Of a stretch of 64,000 nucleotides of DNA, positions 19,323 to 28,487 are shown in pieces (positions within the stretch are counted from its first letter, which is position 1; the number at the start of each line of letters is the position of its first letter). The notes beneath the pieces were generated by a model. That model was given only the letters and a program-made list of their open reading frames with translations, had not been told where the DNA came from and made no database searches. The position numbers and the translations under genes are program-made. The DNA comes from Cognatilysobacter bugurensis. GTDB lineage: Bacteria; Pseudomonadota; Gammaproteobacteria; Xanthomonadales; Xanthomonadaceae. The stretch is taken from assembly GCF_014652095.1 (NCBI RefSeq), contig NZ_BMYD01000006.1, positions 1 to 64,000 of the forward strand, given 5' to 3'.

Positions 19323-19467
19323 CACGCACTCCATTGGTCGGCGGAGCCGCGGCCGCCCCTGCCGCATGCGCAAGCGCAGCGGTTGATGCAGGGGCAGTCG
19401 GGAGCGAGCCTGGTCATGCGTCTAGGTCGAGTTCGGACGGATCGGAGGGCGCTGGGCGGCGCCGGCG

Positions 19468-21483
19468 TTACGCCGGCAGCTTGAAGTCGGCGACCGAGCG
19501 GCGCAGGTCGGCAGCGAGCTGCGCCAGGTTGCCGATCGACTCGGCCGTCTGGTTCGCGCCCTGCGTGGTCTGCGAGGTGATCTGCTGAATCGTGTTCATC
19601 GTCTGGGTGATGTTCGCGGCGGCGCCGGACTGCTGCTGCGCGGCCGTCGAGATGCCCTGAATGAGGCCCGAGAGGTCGGACGACACCTTTTCGATCTCGC
19701 CCAGTGCAGTACCCGCGTCCTCGGCCAGGCGTGCACCCGCGACCACTTCGGAGGTCGTCTGCTCCATCGAGCTGACGGCTTCGTTGGTGTCGGACTGAAT
19801 CGTCTGGACCAGCGTTTCGATTCGCTTCGTCGCGTTGGACGCGCGCTCTGCAAGTCGCTGCACTTCGTCGGCCACGACCGCGAACCCGCGGCCCGCTTCA
19901 CCGGCCGAGGCCGCCTGAATTGCGGCGTTCAGCGCGAGGATGTTCGTCTGTTCCGAGATGTCGTTGATCAGTTCAACGATCGAGCCGATTTCCTGCGACG
20001 ACTCACCGAGGCGCTTGATTCGCTTCGAGGTTTCCTGAATCTGGTCACGAATGTTGTCCATGCCCTGAATCGTCTGGCGCACGACGCCGGCACCCTTCGT
20101 CGCGATCTGCACGGAGCGCTGCGCCACGTCCGCGGACTCGGCGGAGTTCTTCGACACCTGGTCGATGCTGGCCGCGATTTCGCTGATTCGGCTCGAGGCC
20201 GAGGAGATTTCCTGCGCCTGGTGTTCCGCGGCTTCGGCGAGGTGCATGGCGGTGGCCTGCGTTTCCTGTGCGCTCGCGGCGACCTGCACCGAGGTGTCGG
20301 TAATCGTCTGCACGAGGCTGCGCAGCTGCTCGACGGCGAAGTTGATGGAGTCCGCGATCGCGCCGGTCATGTCTTCCGTGACCGTCGCCTTCACCGTGAG
20401 GTCGCCTTCTGCGAGCGAACCCATTTCGTCCAGCAGGCGCATGATGGCCTCCTGGTTACGGTCGTTGAGTTCCTTCGTGGTCTGGTAACGCGCCTGCTGC
20501 TGGCGGTTCAGCGACCAGAGCAGGCCGGCGAACGAGAGCAGCGCGATCAGGCCCGAGATGATCGAGATCCAGATGTTGCCGAGGATGCTCGTGTCCTGCA
20601 GCGAGCCCGGTGCGTTGACTGCGTTGAAGAGCGACTCGGACGTGTTGAGCAGTTCATCGGAGCCGGCGGTGATCGAGTTTGCTGCCGCCTGGGCGCGGAA
20701 CAGGTTCTGCGAGCTGCCGAGGATCGCGTCGAGGTCGGTCTTCATTTCGCCCCAGACCGACTCGGCCTGGCCCAGTGCCGCGATCGCGCTGGAGTTGCCA
20801 AGCGCGGTCACGTCGGGGCTGCCCTTGCGCAGGCCTTCGAGCACGTTGCCGAACACCGCGGCGTCGCGCGCAAGCGCATCACCGGCGTTCACGGCGCCGG
20901 GACCACCGGCGCGGATTTCCGCGATGCGGCGGGCCATCGTTCCCGACAGCACGACCTGGCGCAGCGCGAGGTAGACCTGCGACGACGGCGAGCCACTCGC
21001 CGACATCGCACGCACGAGCTCGTCGAGGCGCGCCTGCAGCTGCGGCAGGCGGTTCGAGAAGCTCTCGGCGTTGCCGGCGAGCGCGAGCACTGCCTTTTCG
21101 CTTTCGAGCACCTGATCGGCGTTGGTGCCGAGCGGCTGCCACGTGGTGGCGACCGTTTCGATCGGGCCGGACACGCCAACCGTGCTGCCGTAGTTGGCGT
21201 TGAGCTCCTTCACGTCTTCTTCGATCGCCGTCTTCGTCGCGCGGAGCGACTCGAACGCGCGGGCGTCGCCGCCGACCGCTTCCTGGCTCTGCACCGCCAG
21301 CTGCTGCGAGAGCACCTGCAGGTCCGACGCGGCCTCGCTGGCGCCGCTGGCCTTGCCGGCCTTCCACGACGCGTAACCGAAGTTAGCCGCCAGCACCACC
21401 AGTGAGGTGGCCAGCACGGTCAGCCAGGTGTTGACGCCCAGGCTGCGGGCCTTGCCGGCGACGGAATTGATGTCAGTGCTCAT
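19468..21483 (-). CDS. pilJ: methyl-accepting chemotaxis protein PilJ
   Basis: PilJ is the membrane receptor of the pilus chemotaxis system. The 671-residue protein has a first transmembrane helix (about 18-36), a periplasmic region of about 260 residues rich in helices (PilJ-type sensor repeats), a second helix (about 297-318), a HAMP region and a cytoplasmic signalling domain. The hairpin tip is conserved: [20 protein letters not shown] followed by [18 protein letters not shown]. The ATG has GAGG with 8 nt spacing. It lies between pilI and chpA; the usual pilK methyltransferase gene of Pseudomonas is not present between pilJ and chpA. Confidence 0.96.
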   Translation of the reverse strand: MSTDINSVAGKARSLGVNTWLTVLATSLVVLAANFGYASWKAGKASGASEAASDLQVLSQQLAVQSQEAVGGDARAFESLRATKTAIEEDVKELNANYGSTVGVSGPIETVATTWQPLGTNADQVLESEKAVLALAGNAESFSNRLPQLQARLDELVRAMSASGSPSSQVYLALRQVVLSGTMARRIAEIRAGGPGAVNAGDALARDAAVFGNVLEGLRKGSPDVTALGNSSAIAALGQAESVWGEMKTDLDAILGSSQNLFRAQAAANSITAGSDELLNTSESLFNAVNAPGSLQDTSILGNIWISIISGLIALLSFAGLLWSLNRQQQARYQTTKELNDRNQEAIMRLLDEMGSLAEGDLTVKATVTEDMTGAIADSINFAVEQLRSLVQTITDTSVQVAASAQETQATAMHLAEAAEHQAQEISSASSRISEIAASIDQVSKNSAESADVAQRSVQIATKGAGVVRQTIQGMDNIRDQIQETSKRIKRLGESSQEIGSIVELINDISEQTNILALNAAIQAASAGEAGRGFAVVADEVQRLAERASNATKRIETLVQTIQSDTNEAVSSMEQTTSEVVAGARLAEDAGTALGEIEKVSSDLSGLIQGISTAAQQQSGAAANITQTMNTIQQITSQTTQGANQTAESIGNLAQLAADLRRSVADFKLPA

Positions 21484-21542
21484 GGTGGAACCTCAGAATT
21501 AAACGCTGCAGTCGTGGTCGGTGACGACGTGGATGAAAGGAC

Positions 21543-22109
21543 TCAGGCCGCGGCCTGGCGGAACTCGGGCGTGCGGGTCAGCCGGTCGAGACTGAAAACC
21601 CCCCACGGCTGGTCGCCCAGGCGGTAGGCCCGGTCGACGAAATGGGCATAGCGGCCATCGGCGAGGTGCTCGGCCGCGATCTGCTCCTCGGGCAGCTCCT
21701 GCTGCTCGTTGAAGCTGCGCTGGCCGTAGAGCTCGTCGATCAGCACGGCAACGTCGCCGCCGGGCTGGCGCACTAGCAGCACGCGCAACTTCTCGTGCAC
21801 GACGGTGCGCTCGCCTTCGAGGAACTGCTTGAGATCAACGATCGGCAGCAAGCTGCCGCGCACGTTCGCGACGCCAAGCATCCACGGCTGCGAACCGGGA
21901 ACCGGCGTGACCGGCGGCATGGACAGGATCTCTCGCACGTCGCCGAACTCCGACGCGAGCCGGCGCTGGCCGATCCGGTAGCCGACGCCGCGCCACAGGC
22001 CGGGGGCATCGAGCTGCTCGGGCAAGCCGGCCACGTGCGCCAGCGAGCGGCGCTCGTAATCGGCCAGGACCTCGAACGGGGACATCTTCATGGCGGCGAC
22101 AGGGCTCAT
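21543..22109 (-). CDS. pilI: CheW-like adaptor PilI
   Basis: PilI couples PilJ to ChpA. The product has one CheW domain (about 35-175): WRGVGYRIGQRRLASEFGD, the PWMLGVANVRGSLLPIVDL core typical of CheW, and LRVLLVRQPGGDVAVLID. Three in-frame ATGs (22109, 22091, 22085) are close together and none has a clear ribosome site, so the exact start is uncertain by up to 8 residues; the first is used (188 residues). pilH ends 40 nt upstream and pilJ begins 59 nt downstream. Confidence 0.93.
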   Translation of the reverse strand: MSPVAAMKMSPFEVLADYERRSLAHVAGLPEQLDAPGLWRGVGYRIGQRRLASEFGDVREILSMPPVTPVPGSQPWMLGVANVRGSLLPIVDLKQFLEGERTVVHEKLRVLLVRQPGGDVAVLIDELYGQRSFNEQQELPEEQIAAEHLADGRYAHFVDRAYRLGDQPWGVFSLDRLTRTPEFRQAAA

Positions 22110-22149
22110 TCGGACGGACGAGGCCGGGGCGTCAAGCCCCGGCACGGAA

Positions 22150-22518
22150 TCAGGCGGCGGTCAGCAATTCGTTGATGCGCGCAATGAGTTCGTCCTCGCG
22201 CGGCGGCTTCACGATGTAGTCCTTCGCCCCCTGGCGAAGTCCCCATGCCTTGTCGGTTTCCATCGCCTTGGTGCTGACGATGAGGACCGGGATCGACTTG
22301 GTGTCGTTGTCACGCGACAGCGCGCGCGTGGCCTGGAAGCCGTTCATGCCCGGAAGCACCACGTCCATGAGGACGAGGTCGGGACGCTCGCGGCGTGCGG
22401 TCTCGATGCCATCTTCAGCGCTGGCCGAGGTAAAGACCTGATGGCCATTACGCTCGAGCAACTGCGTCATCACCGCCGTTTCGGTCGGCGAATCTTCGAT
22501 CAACAAAATACGTGCCAT
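22150..22518 (-). CDS. pilH: single-domain response regulator PilH
   Basis: The 122-residue protein is a CheY-like receiver with no output domain. It has Glu8-Asp9, phospho-acceptor Asp52 in LVLMDVVLPG, the Ser/Thr in LIVSTKAME and the Lys in YIVKPPRE. In Pseudomonas PilH opposes or tunes PilG in pilus retraction and cAMP control. A purine-rich AAAGGG lies upstream of the ATG. pilG ends 17 nt before it. Confidence 0.95.
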   Translation of the reverse strand: MARILLIEDSPTETAVMTQLLERNGHQVFTSASAEDGIETARRERPDLVLMDVVLPGMNGFQATRALSRDNDTKSIPVLIVSTKAMETDKAWGLRQGAKDYIVKPPREDELIARINELLTAA

Positions 22519-22535
22519 GAGCCCTTTCCCCCCGG

Positions 22536-22943
22536 TCAGGCGTGTCGTGCGTTGGGTACGTGCGTGCGGATCGCGTCGAGGAGTTCCTCGCGCGTGAATG
22601 GCTTGGTGAGGTACTGCTCGGAGCCCACGATGCGGCCGCGCGCCTTGTCGAACAGGCCGTCTTTCGAAGACAGCATGATCACCGGCGTGTGCTTGAACAT
22701 CTGGTTGTTCTTGATGAGCGCGCAGGTCTGATAGCCGTCGAGCCGCGGCATCATGATGTCGACGAAGATGATCTGCGGCTGCTGGTCGGCGATCTTCGCA
22801 AGCGCTTCGAAGCCGTCCGTCGCAGTCACGACGTCACAGCCCTCGCGCTTGAGCAAAGTCTCCGCAGTGCGGCGGATCGTCTTCGAATCGTCGATCACCA
22901 TCACCCGCAAACTGTCGAGGTTGTCGTTGCGACCCTCGTCCAT
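22536..22943 (-). CDS. pilG: response regulator PilG
   Basis: The first gene of the operon encodes a 135-residue CheY-like receiver: Asp18-Asp19 in VIDDSKTIRR, phospho-acceptor Asp62 in IIFVDIMMPRLDG, Ser in IMLSSKDG and Lys in YLTKPF. The RLDGYQTCALIKNNQMFK helix is characteristic of PilG. In known systems PilG promotes pilus extension and works with FimL and adenylate cyclase. It is transcribed from a good sigma70 promoter about 45 bp upstream and is divergent from gshB. Confidence 0.96.
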   Translation of the reverse strand: MDEGRNDNLDSLRVMVIDDSKTIRRTAETLLKREGCDVVTATDGFEALAKIADQQPQIIFVDIMMPRLDGYQTCALIKNNQMFKHTPVIMLSSKDGLFDKARGRIVGSEQYLTKPFTREELLDAIRTHVPNARHA

Positions 22944-22995
22944 CTCGAATCCTCCGATGCGTACGCCCGAATCCCCCGGCGCAACGCGTCATCTC

Positions 22996-23024
22996 TTTAT
23001 TCCAAGGCCACTGCAGGCTGTCAA
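22996..23024 (-). promoter_or_regulatory. sigma70 promoter of the Pil-Chp operon
   Basis: On the minus strand a perfect -35 box TTGACA (23019-23024) is followed after 17 bp by AATAAA (22996-23001, 4 of 6). Transcription would begin near 22988, giving a leader of about 45 nt before pilG. It is the best consensus promoter in the window, and no comparable one is seen inside the operon. Confidence 0.65.
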
Positions 23025-23090
23025 GCCGGCGTAAATTGTCACTTTGACGCCTTACGACTGCACATTTGCGTCAGTAGGCCGACGCCCGCC

Positions 23091-23099
23091 TGTTACGAT
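23091..23099 (+). promoter_or_regulatory. candidate extended -10 box of gshB
   Basis: TG-T-TACGAT fits an extended -10 element (TGN followed by 4 of 6). The start would be near 23106, giving a leader of about 20 nt. No -35 match is needed for this class and none is seen. Confidence 0.35.
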
Positions 23100-23125
23100 C
23101 CCGCTTCCCCACCTGACACTCGACC

Positions 23126-24073
23126 ATGCCGCTCGACATCGTCGTCGTGATGGATCCGATCGGATCGATCAAACCCGCCAAGGACTCCACGTTCGCGATG
23201 CTGCTGGAAGCGCAGCGGCGCAGCCATCGGCTGCTTTACGTGCAGCCCGGAGGCCTGTCTGTACGAGATGGTGCCGCACGCGCGCAGGTCTCGGCGCTGC
23301 GCGTACGCGACGATGCCTCCGGATGGTTCGAAACAGAACCCGCGTCACACATCACTCTCGGCCGCGGTCACGTCGTGCTGATGCGCAAGGATCCGCCCGT
23401 CGACGCGGAGTACATCCACGACACGCAGATCCTCGGCATTGCGCAGCAAGCCGGTGCGCTGGTGGTCAATGACCCGCAAGGGCTGCGCGATTACAACGAA
23501 AAGCTGGCCGCGCTCCTGTTCCCGCAGTGCTGCCCGCCGACGCTCGTCAGCCGCGATCCGGTCGAGCTCAAGGCGTTCGTCGCCGAGCATGGCGCCGCTG
23601 TGCTCAAGCCGCTCGACGGCATGGGCGGACGCTCGATCTTCCGCGCCTCGCACGGCGACGCGAACCTCAACGTCATCCTCGAGACGCTCACGCTCGGCGG
23701 CCTGCACCTGGCGATGGCGCAGCGCTACCTGCCGGAGATCACGGGCGGCGACAAGCGCATCCTGCTCGTGGACGGCGAGCCGATCGACTACTGCCTAGCC
23801 CGCATTCCGCAGGGCGACGAGTTCCGCGGCAACCTCGCCGTCGGCGGCCGCGGCGAAGGCCGTCCGCTCACCGAGCGCGACCGCTGGATCGCGGCGCAGG
23901 TCGGCCCGGAGATGAAGCGGCGCGGCATGGTATTCGTCGGGCTGGACGTCATCGGCGACAGCCTTACCGAGGTCAACGTGACGAGCCCGACCTGCATTCG
24001 CGAACTCGACGCACAGTTCGGCCTGAACATCGCGGGCACACTGTTCGATGCGATCGAGGCGCGCGTCGGCTGA
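23126..24073 (+). CDS. gshB: glutathione synthetase
   Basis: GshB ligates gamma-glutamylcysteine and glycine with ATP to make glutathione in the cytosol. The 315-residue length matches the family (316 in E. coli). The N-terminus LDIVVVMDPIGSIKPAKDST is the family hallmark. The ATP-grasp domain shows VLKPLDGMGGRSIF, the QRYLPEITGGDKRILLVDGE strand and the metal-binding NVTSPTCIRELD near the C-terminus. The neighbourhood, divergent from pilG and followed by tonB, is typical of Lysobacterales. Confidence 0.97.
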   Translation: MPLDIVVVMDPIGSIKPAKDSTFAMLLEAQRRSHRLLYVQPGGLSVRDGAARAQVSALRVRDDASGWFETEPASHITLGRGHVVLMRKDPPVDAEYIHDTQILGIAQQAGALVVNDPQGLRDYNEKLAALLFPQCCPPTLVSRDPVELKAFVAEHGAAVLKPLDGMGGRSIFRASHGDANLNVILETLTLGGLHLAMAQRYLPEITGGDKRILLVDGEPIDYCLARIPQGDEFRGNLAVGGRGEGRPLTERDRWIAAQVGPEMKRRGMVFVGLDVIGDSLTEVNVTSPTCIRELDAQFGLNIAGTLFDAIEARVG

Positions 24074-24125
24074 CCCGCGCCGTCGCCCGGGCCGCGTATC
24101 ACAGGCCCCCGTCGACCCAGATGCC

Positions 24126-25007
24126 ATGACCGCGACCGCGCCCGCCGCCCCCAGCGGCGCCCTCGCCGAAGACCAGCGACTCGGTGCGACGCTCGCGCTG
24201 TCGTTGCTCGTGCACGCGCTCGTGCTGCTCGGCATCGGGTTCACGCTCGAGGACGCCGCGCCGCTGCGGCCGACGCTCGACGTGATCCTGACCGAGACGA
24301 CCACGCCGCTCACGCCGAAGCAGGCCGACTTCCTCGCGCAGGCCGCGAACCAGGGCGGCGGCGAACACGAGCGCAGCCTGCGTCCACGCGACACCCAGAC
24401 CGGGCCGATCGAGCGTGAGGCACCGGGCGTCGCACCGCGAACGATGCAGGCGCAGTCGCCCCGAGCCGAAGCGGTGCCGCAGACACGCGTGGTAACCGCG
24501 ATTCGCAGTGAGACGGCTGTTGCGGAGGATAAGCGCCTGCCGGCTCCGGCCGATGTGCCCAAGCCCGCGGGTCCCGAGCGCATCGAGCACGACATGGAGA
24601 TGGCGAGGCTCGCGGCCGAGATCCATCTGCGCTCGGAGCGCTACGCGAAGCGGCCGAAGCGCAAGTTCGTGTCGGCGAGCACCCAGGAATACGCCTGGGC
24701 GAGCTACCTGCGGGAGTGGGTCGACCGCGTGGAGCGCGTCGGCAACCTCAACTATCCCGACGCGGCGCGCCGGCGCCGGCTCGAAGGCCAAGTCGTGATC
24801 AGCGTGGCGATCCGCCGCGACGGCTCGGTGGAGCGCGCGGACGTCGTGCAGTCCAGCGGCGTGCCGCTCCTCGATGCCTCGGCACTCCGGATCGCAAAGC
24901 TGGCCGAGCCGTACGCGCCGCTGCCCAAGACCCCGGATGATCCCGACGTGCTGCACGTGACCCGCACCTGGCAGTTTCTGCCCGGTGGCGAACTGGTCGA
25001 CCGCTGA
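24126..25007 (+). CDS. tonB: TonB-family energy transducer
   Basis: The 293-residue protein has an N-terminal inner-membrane anchor (about residues 22-44, LALSLLVHALVLLGIGF), a periplasmic linker rich in Pro, Ala, Arg and Glu, and a TonB C-terminal domain: YPDAARRRRLEGQVVISVAI, RRDGSVERADVVQSSG and LDASALRIAKLAEPYAP. It should pass proton-motive force from ExbB/ExbD to outer-membrane receptors such as the one at 57609. The ATG at 24126 is 52 nt after the gshB stop; earlier in-frame starts lie inside gshB. ExbB/D are not in the window. Confidence 0.92.
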   Translation: MTATAPAAPSGALAEDQRLGATLALSLLVHALVLLGIGFTLEDAAPLRPTLDVILTETTTPLTPKQADFLAQAANQGGGEHERSLRPRDTQTGPIEREAPGVAPRTMQAQSPRAEAVPQTRVVTAIRSETAVAEDKRLPAPADVPKPAGPERIEHDMEMARLAAEIHLRSERYAKRPKRKFVSASTQEYAWASYLREWVDRVERVGNLNYPDAARRRRLEGQVVISVAIRRDGSVERADVVQSSGVPLLDASALRIAKLAEPYAPLPKTPDDPDVLHVTRTWQFLPGGELVDR

Positions 25008-25022
25008 TCGCGACGCGCCGGC

Positions 25023-25739
25023 TCAGCGCCGCGCGCGGGCTGCCGTTTGCTCCGCCAGCGTAAGCGCGACCCGGTTGCGCAGGTACGCGGGCTCGGCCGC
25101 TTCGGGCGCGACGGCATGGCCCTGCAGGTACGCAGGCGCGGCGAGCCGGGCGATATCGGCGGCATGCGGCAATGCGGCGGCGTCCATCGCATCGAAGCGC
25201 GGCGCAAGTGCCGCCTCGAGGACACCGCCCAGTGCTGCGAACCCGGTGCCCGCACCGCGCCACCGGCCAGCATGCTCCGGCAGCGCGAACGCACCAGGCG
25301 CACCGAGCCATTCCTCGCCCAGCGCACGCACGCCCTCGCCTTCCCGCATGAATGCGCCCACGTACACCTCGTCCATGCGCGCATCGATCGCCGCGAGCAG
25401 CGGCGTGCCCGCGGTTGCATCGCGACCTGCCTGCAGCGCGAGCGCGGCGAGCGTCGACACCGGCACGATCGGCCGGTCGAGTGCGAGCGCGATGCCCTGC
25501 GCGATCGCAATCGCCAGCCGCACGCCGGTGAACGCGCCGGGCCCACGGCCGACCGCAATCGCGTCGATCTGCGCGCGCGCAACGCCGCTGTCGGCGAGCA
25601 GTTCGTCGGCCCACGGCAGCGCGAGTTCCGCGTGGCGACGGGGTGCAAGCTCGAAGCGCTCGCGCACCTCACCGTCGCGCCACAGGGCGACCGAGCAGGC
25701 CTCGGTCGAGGTTTCGAAAGCGAGCAGCGTCGTCGGCAT
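25023..25739 (-). CDS. tsaB: tRNA threonylcarbamoyladenosine biosynthesis protein TsaB
   Basis: TsaB is the dimerisation partner of TsaD in t6A37 tRNA modification. The 238-residue ASKHA-fold protein has the N-terminus LLAFETSTEACSVAL, the HAELALPWADELL helix and the conserved GRGPGAFTGVRLAIA motif; family length is about 230. It converges on tonB, with 15 bp between the stops. The helicase gene ends 23 bp upstream on the same strand. Confidence 0.96.
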   Translation of the reverse strand: MPTTLLAFETSTEACSVALWRDGEVRERFELAPRRHAELALPWADELLADSGVARAQIDAIAVGRGPGAFTGVRLAIAIAQGIALALDRPIVPVSTLAALALQAGRDATAGTPLLAAIDARMDEVYVGAFMREGEGVRALGEEWLGAPGAFALPEHAGRWRGAGTGFAALGGVLEAALAPRFDAMDAAALPHAADIARLAAPAYLQGHAVAPEAAEPAYLRNRVALTLAEQTAARARR

Positions 25740-25762
25740 CGGGACTCTCTGGAGCGTGGATC

Positions 25763-27934
25763 TCAGAACAGGGTTTCGACCGTCATCTCGACGGGCACGG
25801 CCGGGAAGAACCGGCGCACGTCGTCGATCGTGCGCGTGCGCGGCATCGGCGGCAGCGAGTTGAGGAACGTCGCGCCGTAGCTCTTCGTGATCAGGCGCGA
25901 ATCGCAGAGCACGAGCACGCCGCGGTCACTCTCGGAACGAATCAGCCGGCCCACGCCCTGCTTGAGCGCGATGACCGCCTGCGGGAGTTGTTCGTCGCGG
26001 AACGGATTGCCACCGCGCCGGCGCACGGCCTCGAGCCGCGCCTCGAAGACAGGATCGTCGGGCGCCGCGAACGGCAGCTTGTCGATGACGACGACACTGA
26101 GCGCCTCGCCGGCGACGTCGACGCCTTCGCGGAAACTCGCTGCGCCGAGCAGCACCCCGTTGCCGGACGCGCGGAAGCGCTCGAGCAGCACGGGCCGCGG
26201 CGCCTCGCCCTGGACAAACAATGGCCACGGCCCGCCGCGCAACCGCTCGGCCGCCTCGCGCAGCGCACGGTGCGAGGCGAACAGCACGAACGCGCGACCC
26301 TGCGACGCCTCGAGCACCGGCCAGATCGCATCGACCATGCGCGCGGTGAAATCCGGCGACGTCGGCTCCGGCAGCCCGCGCGGCTGGTAGCACAGCGCCT
26401 GCTGCGGCCAGTCGAACGGGCTCGGCGCGAGCAGTGTGGCCGGCGGGTTATCGCCCTTGAGCGAGAGGCCGAGTTTGATCGCGAAGTGTTCGAACCGACC
26501 GCCGATTGCGAGCGTTGCCGAGGTGAACACCCACGCGGCCTGCGAGCGCGCGCGGTGGCGCGCGAGCGGCCCGGCGACGTCGATCGGCGTGCGACTCAGC
26601 CGGAAGCCGCGCGCGGTGAGTTCGTACCAGCGCACGCTGTCGTCCGGCGTGTCGTCTTCGGGCTTGGCTTCGTCGGGCGCTACGTCGCGCGTGGCGAACA
26701 GCATGGCCTCGCACGGCGCGGCGTTCATGATGTCGAGCAGGGCGTCGGGCGTGGTACCGGGCGGCGCGGCCTCTGTGTCGCACTCCGGCGCGTCGATGGA
26801 ATCCGCGTCGTCGGGGCCGTCGAGGCCCTCGAGAAGCGGCGCGCCTTCATCTAGCGGCCCGCGCCAACGCCGCAGTCGCAACTCGAACTCCTTCGCGCGC
26901 GCCGTACAACTGTCGAACCCGGGCGCCACGCTCCGCAGCGGGAGCAATGCGGCGTGCAGGCTGCGCAGCGCGTGCTGGAGCGCGTCGAATGCGTGTTCGA
27001 CCGCTTCGACCTCCAACGCACGCGACCGCGTGCCCCGCACCGGCAGGTTGTCCATCGCCCGGCGCACTTCGCGAACCATGTATTCGAGTTCGCGGGCCGG
27101 CTCCTGCAGCACGGCGAGCGCACCGGGCTTGTCCTTGCACTCGGCGGTTGCATCGCGTGCGAGTTCGACGAGCGGCCGCGCGCTCAGTGCCTCACCGAAG
27201 AACTGCGCGGCGAGATCCGGCAGCTGGTGCGCCTCGTCGACGACGAACGCCTGCGCGCCCGGCAGGATCTCGCCGAAGCCTTCCTGCTTGAGCGCGAGGT
27301 CGGCGAGCAGCAAGTGGTGATTGACGACGACGATGTCCGCGGCCTGCGCGCGCTGGCGCGCCGCGACGACGAAGCATTCGGAGAAAAACGGGCACTCGCT
27401 GCCGAGGCAGTTTTCAGCGGTGCTCGTGACCACGGGCAGCAGCGGCGAGTCCTCGGGCAGCGCGTCGAGCTCGGCGAGATCGCCCATGCGCGTGCGGCCC
27501 GACCACGCGACGATGCGCTGGAACTGCGACGCAAGCTCACGCGAGGCGAAACGCGGCTCGCCCGCGGCCTGGTCCATGCGGTAGCGGCACAGGTAGTTCG
27601 CGCGCCCCTTGAGCAGCGCCGAGCTCAGGCCGACGCCGAGCGCATCGCGCACGCGCGGCAGGTCGCGGTGGTAGAGCTGGTCCTGCAGCGCGCGCGTGCC
27701 GGTCGAGATGATCGTCTTCTTGCCCGACAGCAACGCGGGCACGAGGTAGGCGAACGTCTTGCCGGTGCCGGTGCCGGCCTCCGCGAGCAGCGTGCCCTGC
27801 GTGTCGAACGCATCTCCGATCGCGCCGGCGAGGTCCTGCTGTGACGGACGCGGCGCGAATGCGGCGATGTTGCGCGCCAGATCGCCGCCTTCGACGAGCG
27901 CATCGCGGCTGGCCTGCGCGAGGCGTCCGCTCAC
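25763..27934 (-). CDS. DinG/YoaA-family ATP-dependent DNA helicase
   Basis: The product (723 residues) is a superfamily 2, XPD-like 5'-3' helicase. Walker A is AEAGTGTGKTFAY near residue 52, and the DEAH box is FVVDEAHQ. Iron-sulfur cluster cysteines are visible in NYLCRYRM and in ENCLGSECPFFSECF. The late helicase motifs include LFASHRALREAAERL and ALKQGVGRLIRSESDRG. E. coli YoaA, the likeliest counterpart, is linked to replication-fork repair. The gene starts with GTG one nt after the lipoprotein stop, so it is probably co-transcribed with mrcB. A ribosome site is not evident. Confidence 0.93.
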   Translation of the reverse strand: MSGRLAQASRDALVEGGDLARNIAAFAPRPSQQDLAGAIGDAFDTQGTLLAEAGTGTGKTFAYLVPALLSGKKTIISTGTRALQDQLYHRDLPRVRDALGVGLSSALLKGRANYLCRYRMDQAAGEPRFASRELASQFQRIVAWSGRTRMGDLAELDALPEDSPLLPVVTSTAENCLGSECPFFSECFVVAARQRAQAADIVVVNHHLLLADLALKQEGFGEILPGAQAFVVDEAHQLPDLAAQFFGEALSARPLVELARDATAECKDKPGALAVLQEPARELEYMVREVRRAMDNLPVRGTRSRALEVEAVEHAFDALQHALRSLHAALLPLRSVAPGFDSCTARAKEFELRLRRWRGPLDEGAPLLEGLDGPDDADSIDAPECDTEAAPPGTTPDALLDIMNAAPCEAMLFATRDVAPDEAKPEDDTPDDSVRWYELTARGFRLSRTPIDVAGPLARHRARSQAAWVFTSATLAIGGRFEHFAIKLGLSLKGDNPPATLLAPSPFDWPQQALCYQPRGLPEPTSPDFTARMVDAIWPVLEASQGRAFVLFASHRALREAAERLRGGPWPLFVQGEAPRPVLLERFRASGNGVLLGAASFREGVDVAGEALSVVVIDKLPFAAPDDPVFEARLEAVRRRGGNPFRDEQLPQAVIALKQGVGRLIRSESDRGVLVLCDSRLITKSYGATFLNSLPPMPRTRTIDDVRRFFPAVPVEMTVETLF

Positions 27935-27935
27935 G

Positions 27936-28487
27936 TCAGTAGCGCGCGGGCGGCGCGACGGTGCAGGCTTCGCGCGCCTGGCGCGCGGTGTCGGCCTCGG
28001 CCTGGAACGCGGCCTGTTCGGTGGCGAGCGCAGCAGCGGCGCGCGCGAGCGCGACCTGTTCGATCAATGACCAGTGGCGCCGGCACAGCGGGCCCACTTG
28101 GGCCCCGGCGTCGATCGCTTCGCGCGTGAAGCGCTGCGCAGCGTCGAAGTCACCGATGTACACGGCGGCCTCCGCGCGCTCCTGCAGCACGGCCGGGTCG
28201 TCGCCGTGGCGCGCGATCGCCTCATCGAGCACGGCGGCGGCCTGTTCGTGCTGCCCCTGTGCCTGCAATGCGGCCGCGCGTTCGCGCAGATCCTCCACTG
28301 CGCCCTCGCGCAGCGGTTGCACGTCGAGCTCATCCGCGGTGGCCACGCCGGCCGCGCGGATCGTCTCGACCATCTCCGCGCGCGTGTTCGTGTCCACCGC
28401 GGTGGCCGCCGCCGGCTCGGTCGGCCGCGTCGCGCAGGCGGCAAGCACCAGCAATGAGACGGCCGCAGTGATGCGAAGTGCGCTCAT
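27936..28487 (-). CDS. TPR-like lipoprotein next to mrcB (LpoP-like)
   Basis: The 183-residue protein has a lipoprotein signal (MSALRITAAVSLLVLAAC, lipobox LAAC) and a helical body with tetratricopeptide-like repeats (about 75-150: AAALQAQGQHEQAAAVLDEA and RAEAAVYIGDFDAAQRFTREA). The ATG at 28487 overlaps the mrcB stop by 4 nt and has AGGAGA with 7 nt spacing. In Pseudomonas aeruginosa a TPR lipoprotein, LpoP, encoded beside the PBP1b gene, is needed for PBP1b function. This position and fold suggest the same role: an outer-membrane activator of the peptidoglycan synthase. Sequence similarity to LpoP could not be tested. Confidence 0.82.
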   Translation of the reverse strand: MSALRITAAVSLLVLAACATRPTEPAAATAVDTNTRAEMVETIRAAGVATADELDVQPLREGAVEDLRERAAALQAQGQHEQAAAVLDEAIARHGDDPAVLQERAEAAVYIGDFDAAQRFTREAIDAGAQVGPLCRRHWSLIEQVALARAAAALATEQAAFQAEADTARQAREACTVAPPARY

